Below the pieces are notes generated by a model. The model made no database searches. It saw only the letters and a program-made list of their open reading frames with translations, and was not told the DNA's origin. The position numbers and the translations under genes are program-made. A stretch of DNA of 64,000 nucleotides from Pandoraea nosoerga (lineage in GTDB: Bacteria > Pseudomonadota > Gammaproteobacteria > Burkholderiales > Burkholderiaceae): contig NZ_CABPSC010000015.1 in the NCBI RefSeq assembly GCF_902459585.1, forward strand, positions 62,001 through 126,000, read 5' to 3'. Below, in pieces: positions 1 through 9,007 of this stretch; within the stretch, counting starts at the first letter, position 1; every line of letters starts with the position of its first letter.

Positions 1-1
1 C

Positions 2-1036
2 TTTCTGTATCCCGGACACAGCGTGCGCCGCATGCACAGCCTGCCCGAGCGTACCGGTGCGGCCCTCATGGCGGCGCTCGAGCGCGCGGTGCTGGCAACC
101 GACGCCGCCATTCTCACGCGCACGCTCGTGCGCGAGCTGTGGCTCGACGACGCCGGCCGCGTGCAGGCCGTGGGGGGCGTGCGGCCCGACGGCGCGATGG
201 AGTACCTGGGGTGCGACATGCTGCTGCTCGCCTGCAACGGTTTCGGCGGCAATGCGGCGCTGCGTGCCGAATGGCTGCCGGAGATGGCCCACGCCGTGTA
301 TGGCGGCCACGAGGGCAACGACGGCAGCGCGCTGCTGTGGGGCAGGGCGCTCGGTGCGGCGCAGGCCGATCTGGGCGGCTATCAGGGCCATGGCTCGTGG
401 GCGAGCCCGCATGGGGTGCTGATCTCGTGGGCCGTCATCATGGATGGCGGCGTGCAGGTCAATCGTGAAGGCCGGCGTTTTCACGACGAAACGCACGGCT
501 ATTCAGAGGCGGCCGTCAACGTGCTGGCGCAGCCGGGCGGCGTCGCGTGGAACGTGTTCGATGCGAAAACGCTCGCGCTTGCGCGCACATTCCCCGACTT
601 CCGGGAGGCCGAAGCCGCGGGCGCGCTCAAGCGCTGCGCCGACGTCGACGCGCTTGCCGCCGCGATCGGATGCGACGCGGCCGCGCTGCGCGCCACGCTC
701 GACGGCGTGAGGCCCGATGCCACGCCGGCCGACGGGCGGCGCTTCACCCGAACGCTCCATGCGCCGTATTACGCCGTCAAGGTCACGGGGGCGCTGTTTC
801 ACACCCAGGGTGGCCTCGACATCGACGCACACTGCCGCGTGCTGCGCACCGACGGTTCGCCGTTTCCCAATCTATTGGCCGCCGGCGGCGCGGCGCGAGG
901 CGTATCGGGCAACGCCGTATGGGGCTACTTGTCCGGCAACGGATTGCTCTCGGCCGTGGCGGGCGGGTATCTGGCCGCCACGACCGCCATCGCAACGCTC
1001 GGCGCTGCATCACATTCTCAGGAGACTTGCGCATGA
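2..1036 (+). CDS. FAD-dependent oxidoreductase, fumarate reductase/tricarballylate dehydrogenase-like flavoprotein (5' partial)
   Basis: The frame is open to the left edge, so the N-terminal FAD-binding GxGxxG segment lies outside the window and 344 C-terminal residues are visible. These show flavoprotein-type features of the fumarate reductase/succinate dehydrogenase superfamily: LLLACNGFGGN, the active-site-like HDETHGYSE stretch, and a C-terminal FAD-contact region (GALFHTQGGLDID, then GNAVWGYLSGNGL). Members oxidise or reduce dicarboxylates or related substrates. The stop overlaps the start of the next gene by 4 bp (ATGA), so the two are translationally coupled. The substrate cannot be read from the sequence; tricarballylate-like acids are one possibility. 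Confidence 0.82.
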   Translation, partial: FLYPGHSVRRMHSLPERTGAALMAALERAVLATDAAILTRTLVRELWLDDAGRVQAVGGVRPDGAMEYLGCDMLLLACNGFGGNAALRAEWLPEMAHAVYGGHEGNDGSALLWGRALGAAQADLGGYQGHGSWASPHGVLISWAVIMDGGVQVNREGRRFHDETHGYSEAAVNVLAQPGGVAWNVFDAKTLALARTFPDFREAEAAGALKRCADVDALAAAIGCDAAALRATLDGVRPDATPADGRRFTRTLHAPYYAVKVTGALFHTQGGLDIDAHCRVLRTDGSPFPNLLAAGGAARGVSGNAVWGYLSGNGLLSAVAGGYLAATTAIATLGAASHSQETCA

Positions 1037-1908
1037 CGACATCGTCGTCTCTCAAACCGCGGCTTGCCGATCGGCTCGGACAAGGCGTGTTGCTCGCGCC
1101 CGGCGTGTACGACGCGCTGTCCGCGCTCGTCGCCGCGCAAGCCGGCTTCGACGCGCTGTATCTGTCGGGCGCGTCCATTGCCTACACGCGGCTCGCTCGC
1201 TCCGACATCGGGCTCACGACCTATCCCGAAGTGGAGGACACGCTCGCGCGCATTGCCGAGCGCGTGCCGGTGCCCGTGATCGTCGACGCCGACACGGGCT
1301 TCGGCAACGCGTTGAACGTCAAGCGGACCGTGCGCGGTTTCGAGCGCGCCGGCGCGGCCATGATCCAGTTGGAAGACCAGACGTTTCCGAAGCGCTGCGG
1401 GCATCTCGACGGCAAGGGCGTCGTGAGCGTCCAGGAAATGGCGGGCAAGGTGCGCGCGGCGGTCGACGCGCGGCACGACGCCGGCACGCTGATCCTCGCG
1501 CGCACCGATGCGGTGGCCGTCGAAGGGCTCGATGCCGCGCTCGATCGCGCCGAGCGCTATCTCGAAGCGGGCGCGGACGCGTTGTTCATCGAAGCGTTGC
1601 GCACGACCGAGCAGATGGCCGCGGCATGCGAGCGCTTCGCCGCGCGCGTGCCGCTGCTCGCCAATATGGTCGAGGGCGGCAAGACGCCGGTGCACAGTGC
1701 CCGGGCGCTGGCCGACATCGGTTTTCGCATCGTCATCTTCCCCGGCGGCACGGCGCGCGCGGTCGCGCACGCGCTGCAGGGGTATTACGCGAACCTTCGC
1801 GAGCACGGAACGACCGCCGCCTGGCGCGACCGCATGCTCGACTTCGACGGGCTCAACGCCGTGATCGGCACGCCCGAACTGCTGGCCGAGGGAAAGCGCT
1901 ACGAATGA
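1033..1908 (+). CDS. Isocitrate lyase/PEP mutase superfamily protein (methylisocitrate-lyase-like)
   Basis: The 291-residue protein is an alpha/beta-barrel C-C lyase of the ICL/PEPM family. It carries the metal-binding VDADTGFGN segment and a PKRCGH loop with the catalytic cysteine at residue 122. That cysteine is typical of lyases (isocitrate, methylisocitrate, dimethylmalate) and absent from PEP mutases. The start is the ATG inside ATGA at the end of the upstream flavoprotein, with an AGGAGA ribosome site 8 bp before it. The coupled dehydrogenase suggests degradation of a C4-C7 di- or tricarboxylic acid. Oxaloacetate decarboxylase is an alternative name often given to relatives, but the cysteine argues for a true lyase. 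Confidence 0.88.
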   Translation: MTTSSSLKPRLADRLGQGVLLAPGVYDALSALVAAQAGFDALYLSGASIAYTRLARSDIGLTTYPEVEDTLARIAERVPVPVIVDADTGFGNALNVKRTVRGFERAGAAMIQLEDQTFPKRCGHLDGKGVVSVQEMAGKVRAAVDARHDAGTLILARTDAVAVEGLDAALDRAERYLEAGADALFIEALRTTEQMAAACERFAARVPLLANMVEGGKTPVHSARALADIGFRIVIFPGGTARAVAHALQGYYANLREHGTTAAWRDRMLDFDGLNAVIGTPELLAEGKRYE

Positions 1909-1982
1909 AGCGCGCCCGGCCCAACGGCCGGCGCGTTGTCCGGTGGCAGCGGCGTGTCACGTGGGTCACGCCGTCGTCAGAC

Positions 1983-2014
1983 GCCTGCCGCAGCACATCG
2001 CGGCAGGCTTTTTT
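1983..2014 (+). terminator. Rho-independent terminator after the lyase gene
   Basis: A perfect 9-bp stem (GCCTGCCGC / GCGGCAGGC) with an 8-nt loop is followed by six T. It lies 74 bp after the lyase stop, between convergent genes. Confidence 0.85.
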
Positions 2015-2032
2015 CGTATTGGCCGCGCCCGC

Positions 2033-3262
2033 TCAGACGATGCCGTCGCGGCGCAGCTCGGCGATCTTCGCGTCGTCGAAGCCCAGACGCTCGCGCAGGA
2101 TGTCGTCGCTGTGCTGGCCCAGCGTCGGCGGCGCAGTGCGCGCGAGCGGCGGCGTCTCGCTCATCTTCATGGGGCTGGCCACCAGGCGTGCGACCCCGCC
2201 CGACGGATGAGGCAGCTCGAGCGCCATCTCGCGCGCGATCACCTGCGGGTGCGCGAACACTTCCGGCAGCGTGTTGATCGGGCCGCACGGTACGCCGGCC
2301 GCTTCGAGCCTGTCGATCCATGCGTCCTTGCCGAACTTGCGCACCATGCGCGCGAGCAGCGGCACGAGCGCCTCGCGATGGCGCACGCGCGCCGGGTTCG
2401 TGGCGAACCGTTCGTCATCGGCCAGCGCCGGTTCGCCGCCGGCTTCCACGAACTTGCGGAACTGACCGTCGTTGCCCACGGCGACGATGATCCAGCCGTC
2501 GTCGCCGGTCTGGAAGGTCTGATACGGCACGATGTTCGGATGCGCGTTTCCCCAGCGCACGGGCGCCTTGCCGCTCGCCAGATAGTTGGTGTTCATGTTG
2601 GCGAGCATGGCGACCTGCGTGTCGAGCAGGGCCATGTCGATGTACTGGCCCACGCCGGTGCGATCGCGGTGGGTGAGCGCGGCCATGATGGCCAGGCTTG
2701 CGTACATGCCGGTCATCAGGTCGGCGATCGCCACGCCGGCCTTCTGCGGACCGCCCCCGGACAGGCCGTCGCGCTCGCCCGTGATGCTCATGAAGCCTCC
2801 GATGCCCTGCACGATGAAGTCGTAGCCGGCGCGCGAGGCGTATGGGCCATTCTGGCCGAAACCGGTCACCGAGCAATAGACGAGGTCGGGCCTGACGGCC
2901 CTGAGCGAAGCGTAATCGAGCCCATATCTGGCGAGCTGGCCGACTTTGTAGTTCTCGACGACGACGTCGCTCTGCGCGGCCAGGGCGCGCACGATGGCCT
3001 GCCCCTCGGGACGCGAGATGTCCAGCGTGAGCGAGCGCTTGTTGCGATTGGCGGCAAGGTAGTAGGCTGCCTCGGCCGTGTCGTTGCCCTCGGCGTCGCG
3101 CTGATAGGGCGGGCCCCAACTGCGCGTGTCGTCACCCACGCCGGGGCGCTCCACTTTGATTACGTCCGCGCCCAGATCGGCAAGGTTCTGCGTCGCCCAC
3201 GGACCGGCCAGCACGCGCGAAAGATCCAGCACCCGAATATGGCTCAGCGCGCCCATCGTCAT
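2033..3262 (-). CDS. CaiB/BaiF family CoA-transferase
   Basis: The 409-residue family III CoA-transferase transfers CoA between an acyl-CoA and a carboxylic acid. It has the N-terminal [21 protein letters not shown] signature, the ENYKVG motif, and the conserved aspartate in ADLMTG (residue 181) that forms the aspartyl-CoA thioester intermediate in formyl-CoA transferase. The upstream ATG is chosen because AAGGAG lies 6 bp before it; an ATG two codons later is also possible. It converges on the lyase gene, and a 17-bp palindrome lies about 70 bp upstream of the start. The substrate is unknown; activation of the acid handled by the neighbouring genes is a reasonable inference. Confidence 0.9.
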   Translation of the reverse strand: MTMGALSHIRVLDLSRVLAGPWATQNLADLGADVIKVERPGVGDDTRSWGPPYQRDAEGNDTAEAAYYLAANRNKRSLTLDISRPEGQAIVRALAAQSDVVVENYKVGQLARYGLDYASLRAVRPDLVYCSVTGFGQNGPYASRAGYDFIVQGIGGFMSITGERDGLSGGGPQKAGVAIADLMTGMYASLAIMAALTHRDRTGVGQYIDMALLDTQVAMLANMNTNYLASGKAPVRWGNAHPNIVPYQTFQTGDDGWIIVAVGNDGQFRKFVEAGGEPALADDERFATNPARVRHREALVPLLARMVRKFGKDAWIDRLEAAGVPCGPINTLPEVFAHPQVIAREMALELPHPSGGVARLVASPMKMSETPPLARTAPPTLGQHSDDILRERLGFDDAKIAELRRDGIV

Positions 3263-3329
3263 CTCTCTCCTTGAGGGGATCGCCTCATGGTCGCCGACGT
3301 TGCGTGTCGGGCGTCATGTGCGAAACGTT

Positions 3330-3346
3330 GTTTTGCAATGCGGAAC
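3330..3346. promoter_or_regulatory. 17-bp inverted repeat, IclR-type operator candidate
   Basis: GTTTTGCA-A-TGCGGAAC is an imperfect inverted repeat (6 of 8 positions symmetric). It is preceded by a further GCGAAAC half-site at 3320-3326. Its layout resembles IclR-family operators. It lies where it could control the CoA-transferase; no IclR gene is in the window. Confidence 0.4.
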
Positions 3347-3435
3347 TCGTGGTCAGCAGTCTACGTGGGTGACCGGCGTCTTGACCAGCGTCGTTTCGCA
3401 GTGCGGTTGGCAGCGGTTCGATGGGTGCCGAGCGC

Positions 3436-3469
3436 GTGGCCGAGGGTGTGGCCGAGGGGTGTGGCCGAG
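3436..3469. repeat. Short tandem repeat, about 12 bp x 3
   Basis: Three copies of GTGGCCGAG start at 3436, 3448 and 3461. They are non-coding and lie between the CoA-transferase gene and alaS. Confidence 0.7.
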
Positions 3470-3512
3470 CACGCGGTGGAAGGCGCGGCGCGGTGATACG
3501 GCCGATTTCCCG

Positions 3513-3518
3513 TATAAT
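3513..3518 (+). promoter_or_regulatory. -10 box of the alaS promoter
   Basis: There is a perfect TATAAT 70 bp before the alaS ATG. No good -35 hexamer is present at 16-18 bp, so transcription may need an activator or rely on the strong -10. Confidence 0.55.
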
Positions 3519-3587
3519 CAAAAGTTTGCAAAATACCCGCCAGGCTTCGCTTTGCGCCCGCCCGGTCCCCACGCTCTCAAGCACGCT

Positions 3588-6212
3588 ATGAAAGTCGCAG
3601 ACATTCGGGAAAAATTCCTCAACTTCTTCGAGTCGAAGGGGCACACGATCGTGCGCTCGTCGAGCCTCGTGCCGTCCAATGACCCCACGCTGCTGTTCAC
3701 GAACTCCGGCATGGTGCAGTTCAAGGACGTCTTCCTCGGCCTCGAGACGCGCCCCTACAAGCGCGCGACCACGGCCCAGCGCAGCGTGCGCGCCGGCGGC
3801 AAGCACAACGATCTGGAGAACGTCGGCTACACGGCCCGTCACCACACGTTCTTCGAAATGCTGGGCAACTTCTCGTTCGGCGACTACTTCAAGCGCGAAG
3901 CGATCCAGTACGCGTGGGCGTTGCTCACCGACGTCTACAAACTGCCCAAGGACAAGCTCTGGGTCACGGTCTACAAGGAAGACGACGAGGCCTACGACAT
4001 CTGGGCGAAGGAAGTCGGCGTGCCGACCGAGCGCATCATCCGCATCGGCGACAACAAGGGCGCGCGCTACGCGTCGGACAACTTCTGGCAGATGGCCGAC
4101 ACCGGTCCGTGCGGCCCGTGCTCGGAAATCTTCTACGACCACGGCCCCGACGTGTGGGGCGGCCCGCCGGGATCGCCCGAAGAGGACGGCGATCGCTATA
4201 TCGAAGTGTGGAACCTCGTGTTCATGCAGTTCAACCGCGACGAGCAGGGCAACATGACGCCGCTGCCCAAGCCGTGCGTCGACACCGGCATGGGGCTGGA
4301 GCGTATCGCGGCCGTGCTGCAAAACGTGCACAGCAACTACGAGATCGACCTGTTCCAGCACCTGATCAAGGCCGCGGCGCGCGAGACCGGCGTGAGCGAT
4401 CTGAGCGCGAACTCGCTCAAGGTGATCGCCGATCACATCCGCGCCTGCTCGTTCCTGATCGTCGACGGCGTGATCCCCGGCAACGAAGGCCGCGGCTACG
4501 TGCTGCGCCGTATCATCCGCCGCGCGATCCGTCATGGTTACAAGCTCGGTTGCAAGCAGCCGTTCTTCTATAAGCTCGTGCCGGATCTGGTCGCCGAAAT
4601 GGGCGCGGCCTATCCGGAGCTGGCCCAGGCGCAGCAGCGCGTGACGGACGTGCTCAGGCAGGAAGAAGAGCGCTTCGGCGAAACCATCGAGAACGGCATG
4701 GAGATTCTCGAAGGCGCGCTGGCCGATCTGGCCGCGCGCGGCGTGACCACGCTCGACGGCGAACTCGCGTTCAAGCTGCACGACACGTATGGCTTCCCGC
4801 TCGATCTGACGGCGGACGTCTGCCGCGAGCGCAACATCTCGGTCGATGAAGCCGGTTTTGACGCCGCGATGGCGCGTCAGCGCGAGCAGGCGCGCGCCGC
4901 CGGCAAGTTCAAGATGGCGACGGCCCTCGAGTACGACGGCGACAAGACGCGCTTCCAGGGCTACGACACGCTGTCCATCGAAGGCGCGAAGATCACGGCG
5001 CTGTACGTCGACGGCACGAGCGTGGGCAAGCTGGGCGCGGGCCAGCAGGGTATCGTGGTGCTCGACACCACCCCGTTCTATGCCGAGTCGGGCGGTCAGG
5101 TCGGCGATCAGGGGCTGATCACGACGGCCGGCGCGCGCTTCGGTGTGGCCGATACGCAGAAAATCCAGGCCGACGTTTTCGGTCACTACGGCACGCTCGA
5201 ATCGGGCGAACTGAAGGTGGGCGACGCCGTGACGGCGCAGGTCGATGCCGTGCGTCGCGCGCGCACGGTGCGCAACCACTCGGCGACGCACCTGATGCAC
5301 AAGGCGCTGCGCGAGGTGCTCGGCACCCACGTGCAGCAAAAGGGCTCGCTCGTCGACGCCGACAAGACACGCTTCGACTTCGCGCACAACGCCGCCATGA
5401 CCGCCGACGAAATCCGTCGCGTGGAAGACATCGTCAACGCCGAAGTGCTGGCCAACGCACCGGTGCATGCGGCGCTCATGTCCTACGACGATGCGGTAAA
5501 GGGCGGCGCGATGGCCCTGTTCGGCGAAAAGTACGGCGACGAAGTGCGCGTGCTCGACATCGGCACGTCGCGCGAACTGTGCGGCGGCACGCACGTGGCG
5601 CGCACGGGCGACATCGGCCTGTTCAAGATCGTGATGGAAGGCGGCGTGGCCGCCGGTATCCGCCGCGTGGAAGCGATCACCGGCGACAACTCGGTGCGCT
5701 TCGTGCAGAAGCTCGACGACCAGCTCAACGAAGCCGCGGCCGCGCTCAAGACGCAGCCGGCCGAACTGACGCCGCGCATCGCGCAGGTGCAGGAGCAGGT
5801 CAAGTCGCTCGAGAAGGAACTGGCCGCGCTCAAGTCGAAGCTCGCGTCGAGCCAGGGCGATGAACTGGTCGGGAAGGCGGTCGACGTGAACGGCCTGAAG
5901 GTGCTCGCCGCTCAGCTCGACGGCGCCGACGTCAAGACGCTGCGCGAGACGATGGACAAGCTCAAGGACAAGCTCGGGAGCGCAGCCATCGTGCTCGCGG
6001 CTGTCGACGGCGGCAAGGTGAGCCTGATCGCCGGCGTGACCGCCGACGCGACCGGCAAGGTCAAGGCGGGCGAGCTGGTCAACTTCGTCGCGCAGCAAGT
6101 CGGCGGCAAGGGCGGCGGCCGCCCCGACATGGCGCAAGCCGGCGGCACCGATCCGTCGCAACTGCCGCAGGCGCTCGCCGGCGTGCAGGGCTGGGTCGCG
6201 GGCAAGCTGTAA
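3588..6212 (+). CDS. alaS: Alanine--tRNA ligase
   Basis: The 874-residue protein has the length usual for bacterial AlaRS. The class II catalytic domain starts at [14 protein letters not shown] and includes the motif 2 region [13 protein letters not shown]. The editing domain carries the zinc ligands H564 and H568 (HSATH) and C665/H669 (CGGTH). A C-terminal coiled-coil/DHHA1 domain ([15 protein letters not shown]) follows. It charges tRNA-Ala and removes mischarged Ser and Gly. The chosen ATG gives the canonical N-terminus; the ribosome site is weak. A strong terminator follows at 6311-6337. This is a housekeeping gene with no anomalies. Confidence 0.98.
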   Translation: MKVADIREKFLNFFESKGHTIVRSSSLVPSNDPTLLFTNSGMVQFKDVFLGLETRPYKRATTAQRSVRAGGKHNDLENVGYTARHHTFFEMLGNFSFGDYFKREAIQYAWALLTDVYKLPKDKLWVTVYKEDDEAYDIWAKEVGVPTERIIRIGDNKGARYASDNFWQMADTGPCGPCSEIFYDHGPDVWGGPPGSPEEDGDRYIEVWNLVFMQFNRDEQGNMTPLPKPCVDTGMGLERIAAVLQNVHSNYEIDLFQHLIKAAARETGVSDLSANSLKVIADHIRACSFLIVDGVIPGNEGRGYVLRRIIRRAIRHGYKLGCKQPFFYKLVPDLVAEMGAAYPELAQAQQRVTDVLRQEEERFGETIENGMEILEGALADLAARGVTTLDGELAFKLHDTYGFPLDLTADVCRERNISVDEAGFDAAMARQREQARAAGKFKMATALEYDGDKTRFQGYDTLSIEGAKITALYVDGTSVGKLGAGQQGIVVLDTTPFYAESGGQVGDQGLITTAGARFGVADTQKIQADVFGHYGTLESGELKVGDAVTAQVDAVRRARTVRNHSATHLMHKALREVLGTHVQQKGSLVDADKTRFDFAHNAAMTADEIRRVEDIVNAEVLANAPVHAALMSYDDAVKGGAMALFGEKYGDEVRVLDIGTSRELCGGTHVARTGDIGLFKIVMEGGVAAGIRRVEAITGDNSVRFVQKLDDQLNEAAAALKTQPAELTPRIAQVQEQVKSLEKELAALKSKLASSQGDELVGKAVDVNGLKVLAAQLDGADVKTLRETMDKLKDKLGSAAIVLAAVDGGKVSLIAGVTADATGKVKAGELVNFVAQQVGGKGGGRPDMAQAGGTDPSQLPQALAGVQGWVAGKL

Positions 6213-6538
6213 TTCGCCGGCAGCCCGTTGGCAATTCGTGGGCGCTGCCGACGGCAGGCGGCGCCCCCGCCTGCGGCGATTCATTCTGTCGGCCCCGGCC
6301 GGGCCCTATCAAAACGCGCACTTCGGTGCGCGTTTTTGCTTGTGTTGCCGGCCACCTCAATGCCTGGCGCTCAAACTCGCCGACGCGCCGACGCGCCGAC
6401 ACGTTGAATGCCCCTGTCCACACAGGGGAACCATCGCCTCGCAAGATGCTTTGCATGTAAAGTATCCGGCATGCCGCGCGCCTCGCTGCGCGTTCTCGCC
6501 GTCGTTAGTCCTTGCCCGCCTGCGGGTCAGCCATTCTC
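6213..6538. other. Intergenic region alaS to MFS gene
   Basis: This 326-bp spacer holds the alaS terminator, a perfect 7-bp inverted repeat CCCCTGT-CCAC-ACAGGGG (6411-6428), and a near-palindrome CTTTGCATGTAAAG (6449-6462). The last could be an operator for the downstream transporter. No gene is seen. Confidence 0.6.
6311..6337 (+). terminator. Rho-independent terminator of alaS
   Basis: AAAACGCGCAC-TTCG-GTGCGCGTTTT is a perfect 11-bp stem with a stable UUCG tetraloop, and a T tract follows. Confidence 0.93.
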
Positions 6539-7783
6539 ATGCCAGCCACACTCGCCGAATCCGACAGTGCCGTCACGCCTCGCCAGCCCCGACCGGAACG
6601 CGCGGCGTGGCGCATTGCCCTGTCTTGCATGCTTGCCCTGTCCATTGCGATGGGGATCGGGCGCTTCGCCTTCACGCCCATGCTGCCGCTCATGCTTCAT
6701 GAGCATCTCACCGACATTCAACACGGGAGCTGGCTCGCGTCGCTGAACTACGCCGGCTATTTCGTGGGCGCGCTGTCGTGCATGTGGCTGCATCTGACGC
6801 CGACGCTCATCATTCGCTTCGCGCTGGCGACCACGGTCGCGTTGACGTTCGCCATGGGCATGACGGAGTCGTTCGTGGTGTGGGCCGTGGTGCGCACGCT
6901 CGCGGGCGTGATGAGCGCGTGGGCGATGGTGTTCTCGGCGGGATGGGGATTTCGCAAGCTGGCCGAGCTGCGCATGCCCAGCCTGGGCGGTGTGATCTTC
7001 GCCGGGCCGGGCGCCGGCATCGTCGTGACCGGTTTGCTCGCGAGCCTGAACACGGCCATGGCATGGCCCGCGCGGGGTGGCTGGCTGTCGTGCGGCGTGC
7101 TCGCGCTGGTGCTGCTCGCCGCGATCTGGCGCACGTTCGTGGCCGATGCGCCGGCGGCATCGGCGGCGCCTGGCGCGAGCCGGACGGCGGACGATGCGGC
7201 GCCGCACGCCGTCAACCACGGCAGCGGCGAGAACGTGATCCCGGTGACGGTGCTCTACGGTTTTGCCGGCTTCGGCTACATCATCACGGCGACGTTCCTG
7301 CCGGTGATCGCGCGTCAGGCGCTGCCGGGCTCGCCATGGCCCGATCTGTTCTTCCCGCTGCTGGGCCTCATGGTGATTCCCGGCGCGATCATCGGCGCGC
7401 GCGCGCCGCTCGCGTGGGACAACCGGCTGCTGCTCGCGGCCTGCTACGTCATGCAAGGCGCGGGGGTGGGCATCGGGATCGTGCTGCCCAACGTTGCCGG
7501 TTTCGCGCTCGGCAGCGTGCTCGTGGGGCTGCCGTTTACGGCGATCACCGTGTATGCGGTGCGCGAATGCCGGCGCCTGCGTGGGGACAACGCCAATGGC
7601 CTGATCGGTCTGGTCACGGCATCCTACGGCATCGGGCAGATCGTCGGGCCGCTCGTGGCCGCACCGCTGGTCGCCGCCACGGGCAGCTTCACCGCCGCCC
7701 TGCTGTGCGCGAGCGGCGTGCTCGCACTCGGCGCAATCGGCTTCGTGTGGGACTGGCGACGCTCGCACGAGCACGCACCCTGA
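6539..7783 (+). CDS. MFS transporter, YbfB/YjiJ family
   Basis: The 414-residue integral membrane protein has about 12 hydrophobic segments and a polar Ala/Asp-rich central loop (around residues 195-230). Its N-terminus (IALSCMLALSIAMGIGRFAFTPMLPLM) is characteristic of the YbfB/YjiJ branch of the major facilitator superfamily. The ATG at 6539 is preferred over an in-frame TTG nine codons upstream. It is followed at 70 bp by a class II aldolase gene, then a tautomerase and a threonine aldolase. The row looks like a small uptake-and-catabolism unit, but the substrate is unknown. Confidence 0.88.
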   Translation: MPATLAESDSAVTPRQPRPERAAWRIALSCMLALSIAMGIGRFAFTPMLPLMLHEHLTDIQHGSWLASLNYAGYFVGALSCMWLHLTPTLIIRFALATTVALTFAMGMTESFVVWAVVRTLAGVMSAWAMVFSAGWGFRKLAELRMPSLGGVIFAGPGAGIVVTGLLASLNTAMAWPARGGWLSCGVLALVLLAAIWRTFVADAPAASAAPGASRTADDAAPHAVNHGSGENVIPVTVLYGFAGFGYIITATFLPVIARQALPGSPWPDLFFPLLGLMVIPGAIIGARAPLAWDNRLLLAACYVMQGAGVGIGIVLPNVAGFALGSVLVGLPFTAITVYAVRECRRLRGDNANGLIGLVTASYGIGQIVGPLVAAPLVAATGSFTAALLCASGVLALGAIGFVWDWRRSHEHAP

Positions 7784-7853
7784 GCCGGGCGTGTCGCCCG
7801 GCGCGAGCTTCGACGTTCGGCACTCGCGACACTTTCATCTTCGGAACCTGCGC

Positions 7854-8624
7854 ATGTCCTTTACCCTGAAGGCGGGCAAGAAGGCCGCCACCGCCATGAG
7901 CGACGCCGAGCGGCAGATGCGCGTCGACCTGGCGGCCTGCTACCGGCTCGTGGCGCTCCATGGCTGGGACGATCTCATCTACACGCACATCTCGGCGATG
8001 GTGCCCGGCGAGCCGGGGCACTTCCTCATCAATCCGTTCGGCCTCACGTTCGATGAAGTGACGGCGTCCAATCTCGTGAAGATCACGATGGACGGCGAGA
8101 TCGTCGGCGAGAGCGAACATCCGGTAAACGTGACGGGCTTCGCCCTGCACGGCGCGGTGCACGCCGCGCGGGCCGACGCTGTATGCGTCATGCACCTGCA
8201 CAACACGGCCGGCATTGCCGTCTCGAACCAGCCGCACGGGTTGCTGCCGATGTCGCAGCACGCCCTGCGCTTTCACGAGCGCATTGGTTACCACGAGTAC
8301 GAAGGGCTGGCGTTCTCGCCTTCCGAAGGCGAGCGGCTCGTGGCGTCGCTCGGCGCGCATCCGGCGATGCTGCTGCGCAATCACGGCACGCTTACCGTCG
8401 GTCGCACCGTCGCCGAGGCGTTCGTGTTGATGGCCACGCTCGTCAAGGCGTGCGACATCCAGTTGCTAACGCTCGCCGGCGGCGTCGCGCCGCATCTGCC
8501 CAGTCCGGCCGTGCAGGACAAGACAGCCGTGCAACTCGAAGACGGCGGCGCGATCGAAGGCGTGCTCGAGTGGCCCGCACTGCTGCGCAAACTCGATAGA
8601 ATAGACGCCTCGTTTCGCGATTGA
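7854..8624 (+). CDS. Class II aldolase/adducin family protein
   Basis: The 256-residue cytosolic protein of the class II aldolase/adducin fold usually performs zinc-dependent aldol cleavage of phosphorylated or free sugar acids. Visible motifs are the GWDDLIYTHIS start of the domain, the HLH zinc ligands in VMHLHNTAG, and LLRNHGTLTVG, which supplies the third metal histidine. The ATG before SFTLKAGKK gives a normal family N-terminus. Adducin-like members in proteobacteria are often annotated without a known substrate, and the same caution applies here. The flanking MFS and tautomerase genes on the same strand point to a shared catabolic task. Confidence 0.88.
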   Translation: MSFTLKAGKKAATAMSDAERQMRVDLAACYRLVALHGWDDLIYTHISAMVPGEPGHFLINPFGLTFDEVTASNLVKITMDGEIVGESEHPVNVTGFALHGAVHAARADAVCVMHLHNTAGIAVSNQPHGLLPMSQHALRFHERIGYHEYEGLAFSPSEGERLVASLGAHPAMLLRNHGTLTVGRTVAEAFVLMATLVKACDIQLLTLAGGVAPHLPSPAVQDKTAVQLEDGGAIEGVLEWPALLRKLDRIDASFRD

Positions 8625-8733
8625 CGGCCCCGGGCGCCATCGGCCGCGCAACGTCCAGCGGGCCGCCCGCAAGGCGACAGTCAGTCACGGGCGGGCCGCC
8701 GGCTTCGATAACAGCACAAGGAGAGACACAGCA

Positions 8734-8928
8734 ATGCCTACGTTTCACGTCGAGATGTTCGAGGGTCGCACGGTCGAGCAAAAGCGTGCGTTCGTCAAAG
8801 CCGTCACGCAAGCGGCGGTGAGTACGATCGGCTGCACGCCGGAGTCCGTCGATATCATCATTACCGACGTCAAGCGCGAGAACTGGGCCACCGGCGGCAC
8901 GCTGTGGTCCGACCCGCGACCGGAATGA
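8734..8928 (+). CDS. 4-oxalocrotonate tautomerase family protein
   Basis: The 64-codon protein has the size of a 4-OT subunit. Removal of Met1 exposes Pro1 (MPTFHVEMFEGRT), the catalytic base of this superfamily, which tautomerises 2-hydroxymuconate-type enols. An AAGGAGAGA ribosome site precedes the ATG at good spacing. The C-terminal part (IIITDVKRENWATGG) matches the usual beta-hairpin that completes the hexamer interface. It is probably cotranscribed with the class II aldolase 109 bp upstream. Confidence 0.92.
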   Translation: MPTFHVEMFEGRTVEQKRAFVKAVTQAAVSTIGCTPESVDIIITDVKRENWATGGTLWSDPRPE

Positions 8929-9007
8929 GCCGGCACAAGGCTCACGGTTGGATTTGTTCATGACGGGGGCCGCGACGCGGCCCCGTCCGCGTATTGAAGA
9001 GGTCGCC

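Larger units (their letters stand above)
3263..3587. other. Intergenic region between the divergent CoA-transferase gene and alaS
   Basis: This 325-bp spacer holds no convincing gene. It contains a 17-bp palindrome (3330-3346) near the CoA-transferase, three imperfect copies of GTGGCCGAGG (3436-3469), and a TATAAT box for alaS (3513-3518). Confidence 0.7.

Noticed and set aside
3285-6284. 999-codon open frame antisense to alaS
   Set aside because: Its peptide is Arg/His/Ala/Val-rich with no motif and mirrors the alaS codons; long antisense frames are expected in such GC-rich DNA.
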